From positions 1 through 64,000 of the forward strand of contig NW_024397002.1 in the NCBI RefSeq assembly GCF_905163445.1: a stretch of DNA of 64,000 nt, given 5' to 3'. Under the pieces are notes generated by a model. It searched no databases, was not told the origin of the DNA, and saw only the letters and a program-made list of their open reading frames with translations. This DNA is from Pararge aegeria. Lineage: Eukaryota > Arthropoda > Insecta > Lepidoptera > Nymphalidae. The position numbers and the translations under genes are program-made. Positions 33,105-46,489 of the stretch are shown piece after piece; position 1 is the first letter of the stretch, and each line of letters starts with the position of its first letter.

Positions 33105-34971
33105 AATAATCAATACACGAACTGCCCACACACTTGTAAATATAGACGCGCAAGATCGTTACACGAACCGCTTACCATTATAGTAAACTACTATGCAAAC
33201 ACACATAACATATACGCAATAAGAGAACTTTAAATTGGAGATTTTACCCTACCACACCCGTCTGTCTCATTCTGAAAACTATTCAAAATAATTGCTATTT
33301 TTCATTCTCATTCAAATATAAATAATAGTAAATAATATATAATTTTTGACTGAACTGAACCCAAGTGCCCGGCCTGTGGCCGGGCACCCCTCGTATTCAT
33401 GTTCTAACCTAACCTAACCTAAATCTAGTTTTGACACCTTTAGACTTTAGATTCAAGATTTAATGTGAATATATGCATTAATAAAAACTCATTACTATTT
33501 TAATACTAGTTATGCTGCTGTTGATGCACTGATGAAAGCCAGATAGCTAGATCAGTGTTTAGTTAGTCGTAGTTGCCGGTGGGCTGAGGTCTAAAGGAAT
33601 CCAAACTAGTTTTAAAAGGTTTGGATAGGTTAGGTTAGGTTAGAACATGAATAAGACGGGTGCCCGGCCGCAGGCCGGTCACTTAGGTTCAGTTCCGTTT
33701 AAAAAAAAAAAAACAAAAAACAAAACGTACCAATACAAAGTACTCTTATTCATATTAGAAGATATTGTAAAATAACAATTAATTTAATTTTTTTTTTTTT
33801 TTTTCACTTACACATTAGGCCCGTCGCGCCGCGCCACTACTATATGGGGCGAAGGTGCGAAGTCGACGGCGACGACAAAGTACCGAGTCTAAGGAGACTG
33901 ATGGCGGCGCCACACAGTGGCGTTATGTCTCTATAAAAGTGGTGGTCTTTTATTATGTTATTTATTAATGGTATTATTTTAATATCATATCAATATTGTA
34001 CCCCGCACAGGGGGGAGGTACGGGTAGGTAGTGACGAAAAATAACGATACGGGACTCTTACGAGGTCTCGCAATCGGAATGAGTACACTTTAAATATTTT
34101 AACGAGGTAAAATTTAAGGGCATTGAGGGTCTGGTGCCAGTGGTGGTTGATTAGATCCACACACTATACTTTTTATAATTATGTGGCGTTATGTCTCTAT
34201 AAAAGTGGTGGTCTTTTATTATGTTATTTATTAATGGTATTTTTTTAATATCATATCAATATTGTACCCCGCACGGGGGGAGGTAGGGGGGGGTAGGTAG
34301 TGACGAAAAATAACGATACGGGACTCTTACGAGGTCTCGTAATCGGAATGAGTTTCTGCGACTACCATTGTCTGTCGCGGGTAACGGGGAATCAGGGTTC
34401 GATTCCGGTGAGGGAGCCTGAGAAACTGCTACCACATCCAAGGAAGGCAGCAGGCGCGCAAATTACCCACTCCCTGCACGGGGGGGGGAGGTACGGGTAG
34501 GTAGTGACGAAAAATAACGATACGGGACTCTTACGAGGTCCCGTCATCGAATAATCAATACACGAACTGCCCACACACTTGTAAATATAGACGCGCAAGA
34601 TCGTTACACGAACCGCTTACCATTATAGTAAACTACTATGCAAACACACATAACATATACGCAATAAGAGAACTTTAAATTGGAGATTTTACCCTACCAC
34701 ACCCGTCTGTCTCATTCTGAAAACTATTCAAAATAATTGCTATTTTTCATTCTCATTCAAATATAAATAATAGTAAATAATATATAATTTTTGACTGAAC
34801 TGAACCCAAGTGCCCGGCCTGTGGCCGGGCACCCCTCGTATTCATGTTCTAACCTAACCTAACCTAAATCTAGTTTTGACACCTTTAGACTTTAGATTCA
34901 AGATTTAATGTGAATATATGCATTAATAAAAACTCATTACTATTTTAATACTAGTTATGCTGCTGTTGATG

Positions 34972-37900
34972 CACTGATGAAAGCCAGATAGCTAGATCAG
35001 TGTTTAGTTAGTCGTAGTTGCCGGTGGGCTGAGGTCTAAAGGAATCCAAACTAGTTTTAAAAGGTTTGGATAGGTTAGGTTAGGTTAGAACATGAATAAG
35101 ACGGGTGCCCGGCCGCAGGCCGGTCACTTAGGTTCAGTTCCGTTTAAAAAAAAAAAAACAAAAACAAAACGTACCAATACAAAGTACTCTTATTCATATT
35201 AGAAGATATTGTAAAATAACAATTAATTTAATTTTTTTTTTTTTTTTTCACTTACACATTAGGCCCGTCGCGCCGCGCCACTACTATATGGGGCGAAGGT
35301 GCGAAGTCGACGGCGACGACAAAGTACCGAGTCTAAGGAGACTGATGGCGGCGCCACACAGTGGCGTTATGTCTCTATAAAAGTGGTGGTCTTTTATTAT
35401 GTTATTTATTAATGGTATTATTTTAATATCATGTACCCCGCACAGGGGGGAGGTACGGGTAGGTAGTGACGAAAAATAACGATACGGGACTCTTACGAGG
35501 TCTCGCAATCGGAATGAGTACACTTTAAATATTTTAACGAGGTAAAATTTAAGGGCATTGAGGGTCTGGTGCCAGTGGTGGTTGATTAGATCCACACACT
35601 ATACTTTTTATAATTATGTGGCGTTATGTCTCTATAAAAGTGGTGGTCTTTTATTATGTTATTTATTAATGGTATTTTTTTAATATCATATCAATATTGT
35701 ACCCCGCACGGGGGGAGGTAGGGGGGTAGGTAGTGACGAAAAATAACGATACGGGACTCTTACGAGGTCTCGTAATCGGAATGAGTTTCTGCGACTACCA
35801 TTGTCTGTCGCGGGTAACGGGGAATCAGGGTTCGATTCCGGTGAGGGAGCCTGAGAAACTGCTACCACATCCAAGGAAGGCAGCAGGCGCGCAAATTACC
35901 CACTCCCTGCACGGGGGGGGAGGTACGGGTAGGTAGTGACGAAAAATAACGATACGGGACTCTTACGAGGTCCCGTCATCGAATAATCAATACACGAACT
36001 GCCCACACACTTGTAAATATAGACGCGCAAGATCGTTACACAAACCGCTTACCATTATAGTAAACTACTATGCAAACACACATAACATATACGCAATAAG
36101 AGAACTTTAAATTGGAGATTTTACCCTACCACACCCGTCTGTCTCATTCTGAAAACTATTCAAAATAATTGCTATTTTTCATTCTCATTCAAATATAAAT
36201 AATAGTAAATAATATATAATTTTTGACTGAACTGAACCCAAGTGCCCGGCCTGTGGCCGGGCACCCCTCGTATTCATGTTCTAACCTAACCTAACCTAAA
36301 TCTAGTTTTGACACCTTTAGACTTTAGATTCAAGATTTAATGTGAATATATGCATTAATAAAAACTCATTACTATTTTAATACTAGTTATGCTGCTGTTG
36401 ATGCACTGATGAAAGCCAGATAGCTAGATCAGTGTTTAGTTAGTCGTAGTTGCCGGTGGGCTGAGGTCTAAAGGAATCCAAACTAGTTTTAAAAGGTTTG
36501 GATAGGTTAGGTTAGGTTAGAACATGAATAAGACGGGTGCCCGGCCGCAGGCCGGTCACTTAGGTTCAGTTCCGTTTAAAAAAAAAAAAACAAAAAACAA
36601 AACGTACCAATACAAAGTACTCTTATTCATATTAGAAGATATTGTAAAATAACAATTAATTTAATTTTTTTTTTTTTTTTTCACTTACACATTAGGCCCG
36701 TCGCGCCGCGCCACTACTATATGGGGCGAAGGTGCGAAGTCGACGGCGACGACAAAGTACCGAGTCTAAGGAGACTGATGGCGGCGCCACACAGTGGCGT
36801 TATGTCTCTATAAAAGTGGTGGTCTTTTATTATGTTATTTATTAATGGTATTATTTTAATATCATATCAATATTGTACCCCGCACAGGGGGGAGGTACGG
36901 GTAGGTAGTGACGAAAAATAACGATACGGGACTCTTACGAGGTCTCGCAATCGGAATGAGTACACTTTAAATATTTTAACGAGGTAAAATTTAAGGGCAT
37001 TGAGGGTCTGGTGCCAGTGGTGGTTGATTAGATCCACACACTATACTTTTTATAATTATGTGGCGTTATGTCTCTATAAAAGTGGTGGTCTTTTATTATG
37101 TTATTTATTAATGGTATTTTTTTAATATCATATCAATATTGTACCCCGCACGGGGGGAGGTAGGGGGGGGTAGGTAGTGACGAAAAATAACGATACGGGA
37201 CTCTTACGAGGTCTCGTAATCGGAATGAGTTTCTGCGACTACCATTGTCTGTCGCGGGTAACGGGGAATCAGGGTTCGATTCCGGTGAGGGAGCCTGAGA
37301 AACTGCTACCACATCCAAGGAAGGCAGCAGGCGCGCAAATTACCCACTCCCTGCACGGGGGGGGAGGTACGGGTAGGTAGTGACGAAAAATAACGATACG
37401 GGACTCTTACGAGGTCCCGTCATCGAATAATCAATACACGAACTGCCCACACACTTGTAAATATAGACGCGCAAGATCGTTACACGAACCGCTTACCATT
37501 ATAGTAAACTACTATGCAAACACACATAACATATACGCAATAAGAGAACTTTAAATTGGAGATTTTACCCTACCACACCCGTCTGTCTCATTCTGAAAAC
37601 TATTCAAAATAATTGCTATTTTTCATTCTCATTCAAATATAAATAATAGTAAATAATATATAATTTTTGACTGAACTGAACCCAAGTGCCCGGCCTGTGG
37701 CCGGGCACCCCTCGTATTCATGTTCTAACCTAACCTAACCTAAATCTAGTTTTGACACCTTTAGACTTTAGATTCAAGATTTAATGTGAATATATGCATT
37801 AATAAAAACTCATTACTATTTTAATACTAGTTATGCTGCTGTTGATGCACTGATGAAAGCCAGATAGCTAGATCAGTGTTTAGTTAGTCGTAGTTGCCGG

Positions 37901-40900
37901 TGGGCTGAGGTCTAAAGGAATCCAAACTAGTTTTAAAAGGTTTGGATAGGTTAGGTTAGGTTAGAACATGAATAAGACGGGTGCCCGGCCGCAGGCCGGT
38001 CACTTAGGTTCAGTTCCGTTTAAAAAAAAAAAAACAAAAAACAAAACGTACCAATACAAAGTACTCTTATTCATATTAGAAGATATTGTAAAATAACAAT
38101 TAATTTAATTTTTTTTTTTTTTTTTCACTTACACATTAGGCCCGTCGCGCCGCGCCACTACTATATGGGGCGAAGGTGCGAAGTCGACGGCGACGACAAA
38201 GTACCGAGTCTAAGGAGACTGATGGCGGCGCCACACAGTGGCGTTATGTCTCTATAAAAGTGGTGGTCTTTTATTATGTTATTTATTAATGGTATTATTT
38301 TAATATCATATCAATATTGTACCCCGCACAGGGGGGAGGTACGGGTAGGTAGTGACGAAAAATAACGATACGGGACTCTTACGAGGTCTCGCAATCGGAA
38401 TGAGTACACTTTAAATATTTTAACGAGGTAAAATTTAAGGGCATTGAGGGTCTGGTGCCAGTGGTGGTTGATTAGATCCACACACTATACTTTTTATAAT
38501 TATGTGGCGTTATGTCTCTATAAAAGTGGTGGTCTTTTATTATGTTATTTATTAATGGTATTTTTTTAATATCATATCAATATTGTACCCCGCACGGGGG
38601 GAGGTAGGGGGGGGGAGGTAGTGACGAAAAATAACGATACGGGACTCTTACGAGGTCTCGTAATCGGAATGAGTTTCTGCGACTACCATTGTCTGTCGCG
38701 GGTAACGGGGAATCAGGGTTCGATTCCGGTGAGGGAGCCTGAGAAACTGCTACCACATCCAAGGAAGGCAGCAGGCGCGCAAATTACCCACTCCCTGCAC
38801 GGGGGGGGGAGGTACGGGTAGGTAGTGACGAAAAATAACGATACGGGACTCTTACGAGGTCCCGTCATCGAATAATCAATACACGAACTGCCCACACACT
38901 TGTAAATATAGACGCGCAAGATCGTTACACGAACCGCTTACCATTATAGTAAACTACTATGCAAACACACATAACATATACGCAATAAGAGAACTTTAAA
39001 TTGGAGATTTTACCCTACCACACCCGTCTGTCTCATTCTGAAAACTATTCAAAATAATTGCTATTTTTCATTCTCATTCAAATATAAATAATAGTAAATA
39101 ATATATAATTTTTGACTGAACTGAACCCAAGTGCCCGGCCTGTGGCCGGGCACCCCTCGTATTCATGTTCTAACCTAACCTAACCTAAATCTAGTTTTGA
39201 CACCTTTAGACTTTAGATTCAAGATTTAATGTGAATATATGCATTAATAAAAACTCATTACTATTTTAATACTAGTTATGCTGCTGTTGATGCACTGATG
39301 AAAGCCAGATAGCTAGATCAGTGTTTAGTTAGTCGTAGTTGCCGGTGGGCTGAGGTCTAAAGGAATCCAAACTAGTTTTAAAAGGTTTGGATAGGTTAGG
39401 TTAGGTTAGAACATGAATAAGACGGGTGCCCGGCCGCAGGCCGGTCACTTAGGTTCAGTTCCGTTTAAAAAAAAAAAAACAAAAACAAAACGTACCAATA
39501 CAAAGTACTCTTATTCATATTAGAAGATATTGTAAAATAACAATTAATTTAATTTTTTTTTTTTTTTTTCACTTACACATTAGGCCCGTCGCGCCGCGCC
39601 ACTACTATATGGGGCGAAGGTGCGAAGTCGACGGCGACGACAAAGTACCGAGTCTAAGGAGACTGATGGCGGCGCCACACAGTGGCGTTATGTCTCTATA
39701 AAAGTGGTGGTCTTTTATTATGTTATTTATTAATGGTATTATTTTAATATCATGTACCCCGCACAGGGGGGAGGTACGGGTAGGTAGTGACGAAAAATAA
39801 CGATACGGGACTCTTACGAGGTCTCGCAATCGGAATGAGTACACTTTAAATATTTTAACGAGGTAAAATTTAAGGGCATTGAGGGTCTGGTGCCAGTGGT
39901 GGTTGATTAGATCCACACACTATACTTTTTATAATTATGTGGCGTTATGTCTCTATAAAAGTGGTGGTCTTTTATTATGTTATTTATTAATGGTATTTTT
40001 TTAATATCATATCAATATTGTACCCCGCACGGGGGGAGGTAGGGGGGTAGGTAGTGACGAAAAATAACGATACGGGACTCTTACGAGGTCTCGTAATCGG
40101 AATGAGTTTCTGCGACTACCATTGTCTGTCGCGGGTAACGGGGAATCAGGGTTCGATTCCGGTGAGGGAGCCTGAGAAACTGCTACCACATCCAAGGAAG
40201 GCAGCAGGCGCGCAAATTACCCACTCCCTGCACGGGGGGGGAGGTACGGGTAGGTAGTGACGAAAAATAACGATACGGGACTCTTACGAGGTCCCGTCAT
40301 CGAATAATCAATACACGAACTGCCCACACACTTGTAAATATAGACGCGCAAGATCGTTACACAAACCGCTTACCATTATAGTAAACTACTATGCAAACAC
40401 ACATAACATATACGCAATAAGAGAACTTTAAATTGGAGATTTTACCCTACCACACCCGTCTGTCTCATTCTGAAAACTATTCAAAATAATTGCTATTTTT
40501 CATTCTCATTCAAATATAAATAATAGTAAATAATATATAATTTTTGACTGAACTGAACCCAAGTGCCCGGCCTGTGGCCGGGCACCCCTCGTATTCATGT
40601 TCTAACCTAACCTAACCTAAATCTAGTTTTGACACCTTTAGACTTTAGATTCAAGATTTAATGTGAATATATGCATTAATAAAAACTCATTACTATTTTA
40701 ATACTAGTTATGCTGCTGTTGATGCACTGATGAAAGCCAGATAGCTAGATCAGTGTTTAGTTAGTCGTAGTTGCCGGTGGGCTGAGGTCTAAAGGAATCC
40801 AAACTAGTTTTAAAAGGTTTGGATAGGTTAGGTTAGGTTAGAACATGAATAAGACGGGTGCCCGGCCGCAGGCCGGTCACTTAGGTTCAGTTCCGTTTAA

Positions 40901-43900
40901 AAAAAAAAAAACAAAAAACAAAACGTACCAATACAAAGTACTCTTATTCATATTAGAAGATATTGTAAAATAACAATTAATTTAATTTTTTTTTTTTTTT
41001 TTCACTTACACATTAGGCCCGTCGCGCCGCGCCACTACTATATGGGGCGAAGGTGCGAAGTCGACGGCGACGACAAAGTACCGAGTCTAAGGAGACTGAT
41101 GGCGGCGCCACACAGTGGCGTTATGTCTCTATAAAAGTGGTGGTCTTTTATTATGTTATTTATTAATGGTATTATTTTAATATCATATCAATATTGTACC
41201 CCGCACAGGGGGGAGGTACGGGTAGGTAGTGACGAAAAATAACGATACGGGACTCTTACGAGGTCTCGCAATCGGAATGAGTACACTTTAAATATTTTAA
41301 CGAGGTAAAATTTAAGGGCATTGAGGGTCTGGTGCCAGTGGTGGTTGATTAGATCCACACACTATACTTTTTATAATTATGTGGCGTTATGTCTCTATAA
41401 AAGTGGTGGTCTTTTATTATGTTATTTATTAATGGTATTTTTTTAATATCATATCAATATTGTACCCCGCACGGGGGGAGGTAGGGGGGGGTAGGTAGTG
41501 ACGAAAAATAACGATACGGGACTCTTACGAGGTCTCGTAATCGGAATGAGTTTCTGCGACTACCATTGTCTGTCGCGGGTAACGGGGAATCAGGGTTCGA
41601 TTCCGGTGAGGGAGCCTGAGAAACTGCTACCACATCCAAGGAAGGCAGCAGGCGCGCAAATTACCCACTCCCTGCACGGGGGGGGAGGTACGGGTAGGTA
41701 GTGACGAAAAATAACGATACGGGACTCTTACGAGGTCCCGTCATCGAATAATCAATACACGAACTGCCCACACACTTGTAAATATAGACGCGCAAGATCG
41801 TTACACGAACCGCTTACCATTATAGTAAACTACTATGCAAACACACATAACATATACGCAATAAGAGAACTTTAAATTGGAGATTTTACCCTACCACACC
41901 CGTCTGTCACATTCTGAAAACTATTCAAAATAATTGCTATTTTTCATTCTCATTCAAATATAAATAATAGTAAATAATATATAATTTTTGACTGAACTGA
42001 ACCCAAGTGCCCGGCCTGTGGCCGGGCACCCCTCGTATTCATGTTCTAACCTAACCTAACCTAAATCTAGTTTTGACACCTTTAGACTTTAGATTCAAGA
42101 TTTAATGTGAATATATGCATTAATAAAAACTCATTACTATTTTAATACTAGTTATGCTGCTGTTGATGCACTGATGAAAGCCAGATAGCTAGATCAGTGT
42201 TTAGTTAGTCGTAGTTGCCGGTGGGCTGAGGTCTAAAGGAATCCAAACTAGTTTTAAAAGGTTTGGATAGGTTAGGTTAGGTTAGAACATGAATAAGACG
42301 GGTGCCCGGCCGCAGGCCGGTCACTTAGGTTCAGTTCCGTTTAAAAAAAAAAAAACAAAAAACAAAACGTACCAATACAAAGTACTCTTATTCATATTAG
42401 AAGATATTGTAAAATAACAATTAATTTAATTTTTTTTTTTTTTTTTCACTTACACATTAGGCCCGTCGCGCCGCGCCACTACTATATGGGGCGAAGGTGC
42501 GAAGTCGACGGCGACGACAAAGTACCGAGTCTAAGGAGACTGATGGCGGCGCCACACAGTGGCGTTATGTCTCTATAAAAGTGGTGGTCTTTTATTATGT
42601 TATTTATTAATGGTATTATTTTAATATCATATCAATATTGTACCCCGCACAGGGGGGAGGTACGGGTAGGTAGTGACGAAAAATAACGATACGGGACTCT
42701 TACGAGGTCTCGCAATCGGAATGAGTACACTTTAAATATTTTAACGAGGTAAAATTTAAGGGCATTGAGGGTCTGGTGCCAGTGGTGGTTGATTAGATCC
42801 ACACACTATACTTTTTATAATTATGTGGCGTTATGTCTCTATAAAAGTGGTGGTCTTTTATTATGTTATTTATTAATGGTATTTTTTTAATATCATATCA
42901 ATATTGTACCCCGCACGGGGGGAGGTAGGGGGGGGTAGGTAGTGACGAAAAATAACGATACGGGACTCTTACGAGGTCTCGTAATCGGAATGAGTTTCTG
43001 CGACTACCATTGTCTGTCGCGGGTAACGGGGAATCAGGGTTCGATTCCGGTGAGGGAGCCTGAGAAACTGCTACCACATCCAAGGAAGGCAGCAGGCGCG
43101 CAAATTACCCACTCCCTGCACGGGGGGGGGAGGTACGGGTAGGTAGTGACGAAAAATAACGATACGGGACTCTTACGAGGTCCCGTCATCGAATAATCAA
43201 TACACGAACTGCCCACACACTTGTAAATATAGACGCGCAAGATCGTTACACGAACCGCTTACCATTATAGTAAACTACTATGCAAACACACATAACATAT
43301 ACGCAATAAGAGAACTTTAAATTGGAGATTTTACCCTACCACACCCGTCTGTCTCATTCTGAAAACTATTCAAAATAATTGCTATTTTTCATTCTCATTC
43401 AAATATAAATAATAGTAAATAATATATAATTTTTGACTGAACTGAACCCAAGTGCCCGGCCTGTGGCCGGGCACCCCTCGTATTCATGTTCTAACCTAAC
43501 CTAACCTAAATCTAGTTTTGACACCTTTAGACTTTAGATTCAAGATTTAATGTGAATATATGCATTAATAAAAACTCATTACTATTTTAATACTAGTTAT
43601 GCTGCTGTTGATGCACTGATGAAAGCCAGATAGCTAGATCAGTGTTTAGTTAGTCGTAGTTGCCGGTGGGCTGAGGTCTAAAGGAATCCAAACTAGTTTT
43701 AAAAGGTTTGGATAGGTTAGGTTAGGTTAGAACATGAATAAGACGGGTGCCCGGCCGCAGGCCGGTCACTTAGGTTCAGTTCCGTTTAAAAAAAAAAAAA
43801 CAAAAACAAAACGTACCAATACAAAGTACTCTTATTCATATTAGAAGATATTGTAAAATAACAATTAATTTAATTTTTTTTTTTTTTTTTCACTTACACA

Positions 43901-46489
43901 TTAGGCCCGTCGCGCCGCGCCACTACTATATGGGGCGAAGGTGCGAAGTCGACGGCGACGACAAAGTACCGAGTCTAAGGAGACTGATGGCGGCGCCACA
44001 CAGTGGCGTTATGTCTCTATAAAAGTGGTGGTCTTTTATTATGTTATTTATTAATGGTATTATTTTAATATCATGTACCCCGCACAGGGGGGAGGTACGG
44101 GTAGGTAGTGACGAAAAATAACGATACGGGACTCTTACGAGGTCTCGCAATCGGAATGAGTACACTTTAAATATTTTAACGAGGTAAAATTTAAGGGCAT
44201 TGAGGGTCTGGTGCCAGTGGTGGTTGATTAGATCCACACACTATACTTTTTATAATTATGTGGCGTTATGTCTCTATAAAAGTGGTGGTCTTTTATTATG
44301 TTATTTATTAATGGTATTTTTTTAATATCATATCAATATTGTACCCCGCACGGGGGGAGGTAGGGGGGTAGGTAGTGACGAAAAATAACGATACGGGACT
44401 CTTACGAGGTCTCGTAATCGGAATGAGTTTCTGCGACTACCATTGTCTGTCGCGGGTAACGGGGAATCAGGGTTCGATTCCGGTGAGGGAGCCTGAGAAA
44501 CTGCTACCACATCCAAGGAAGGCAGCAGGCGCGCAAATTACCCACTCCCTGCACGGGGGGGGAGGTACGGGTAGGTAGTGACGAAAAATAACGATACGGG
44601 ACTCTTACGAGGTCCCGTCATCGAATAATCAATACACGAACTGCCCACACACTTGTAAATATAGACGCGCAAGATCGTTACACAAACCGCTTACCATTAT
44701 AGTAAACTACTATGCAAACACACATAACATATACGCAATAAGAGAACTTTAAATTGGAGATTTTACCCTACCACACCCGTCTGTCTCATTCTGAAAACTA
44801 TTCAAAATAATTGCTATTTTTCATTCTCATTCAAATATAAATAATAGTAAATAATATATAATTTTTGACTGAACTGAACCCAAGTGCCCGGCCTGTGGCC
44901 GGGCACCCCTCGTATTCATGTTCTAACCTAACCTAACCTAAATCTAGTTTTGACACCTTTAGACTTTAGATTCAAGATTTAATGTGAATATATGCATTAA
45001 TAAAAACTCATTACTATTTTAATACTAGTTATGCTGCTGTTGATGCACTGATGAAAGCCAGATAGCTAGATCAGTGTTTAGTTAGTCGTAGTTGCCGGTG
45101 GGCTGAGGTCTAAAGGAATCCAAACTAGTTTTAAAAGGTTTGGATAGGTTAGGTTAGGTTAGAACATGAATAAGACGGGTGCCCGGCCGCAGGCCGGTCA
45201 CTTAGGTTCAGTTCCGTTTAAAAAAAAAAAAACAAAAAACAAAACGTACCAATACAAAGTACTCTTATTCATATTAGAAGATATTGTAAAATAACAATTA
45301 ATTTAATTTTTTTTTTTTTTTTTCACTTACACATTAGGCCCGTCGCGCCGCGCCACTACTATATGGGGCGAAGGTGCGAAGTCGACGGCGACGACAAAGT
45401 ACCGAGTCTAAGGAGACTGATGGCGGCGCCACACAGTGGCGTTATGTCTCTATAAAAGTGGTGGTCTTTTATTATGTTATTTATTAATGGTATTATTTTA
45501 ATATCATATCAATATTGTACCCCGCACAGGGGGGAGGTACGGGTAGGTAGTGACGAAAAATAACGATACGGGACTCTTACGAGGTCTCGCAATCGGAATG
45601 AGTACACTTTAAATATTTTAACGAGGTAAAATTTAAGGGCATTGAGGGTCTGGTGCCAGTGGTGGTTGATTAGATCCACACACTATACTTTTTATAATTA
45701 TGTGGCGTTATGTCTCTATAAAAGTGGTGGTCTTTTATTATGTTATTTATTAATGGTATTTTTTTAATATCATATCAATATTGTACCCCGCACGGGGGGA
45801 GGTAGGGGGGGGTAGGTAGTGACGAAAAATAACGATACGGGACTCTTACGAGGTCTCGTAATCGGAATGAGTTTCTGCGACTACCATTGTCTGTCGCGGG
45901 TAACGGGGAATCAGGGTTCGATTCCGGTGAGGGAGCCTGAGAAACTGCTACCACATCCAAGGAAGGCAGCAGGCGCGCAAATTACCCACTCCCTGCACGG
46001 GGGGGGAGGTACGGGTAGGTAGTGACGAAAAATAACGATACGGGACTCTTACGAGGTCCCGTCATCGAATAATCAATACACGAACTGCCCACACACTTGT
46101 AAATATAGACGCGCAAGATCGTTACACGAACCGCTTACCATTATAGTAAACTACTATGCAAACACACATAACATATACGCAATAAGAGAACTTTAAATTG
46201 GAGATTTTACCCTACCACACCCGTCTGTCACATTCTGAAAACTATTCAAAATAATTGCTATTTTTCATTCTCATTCAAATATAAATAATAGTAAATAATA
46301 TATAATTTTTGACTGAACTGAACCCAAGTGCCCGGCCTGTGGCCGGGCACCCCTCGTATTCATGTTCTAACCTAACCTAACCTAAATCTAGTTTTGACAC
46401 CTTTAGACTTTAGATTCAAGATTTAATGTGAATATATGCATTAATAAAAACTCATTACTATTTTAATACTAGTTATGCTGCTGTTGATG
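34972..46489 (+). repeat. A-B-C higher-order repeat, 4,321-bp period
   Basis: Eight units in the order A-B-C-A-B-C-A-B. A (34972, 39293, 43614) is 1432 bp, lacks about 11 bp (ATCATGTACC for ATCATATCAATATTGTACC) and has ACACAAACCGC. B (36404, 40725, 45046) is 1444 bp. C (37848, 42169) is 1445 bp with a nine-G run. Same-type units are exactly 4,321 bp apart. The second and third B copies share TGTCACATTCTG where the first has TGTCTCATTCTG. Confidence 0.93.

Larger units (their letters stand above)
32183..33419. repeat. 68-bp inverted repeat framing the 18S segments (shown for unit 2)
   Basis: Arms 32183-32250 and 33352-33419 are reverse complements with about six mismatches. Outer ends are GGTTAGGTTAGGTTAG and its complement (about three TTAGG units); the inner part has GTGCCCGGCC-GGCCGG hairpin sequence and ends GGTTCAGTTC. 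The same pair occurs in every unit. It resembles long terminal inverted repeats of a 1.24-kb element holding the 18S fragments, with about 205 bp of spacer outside. Confidence 0.85.
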
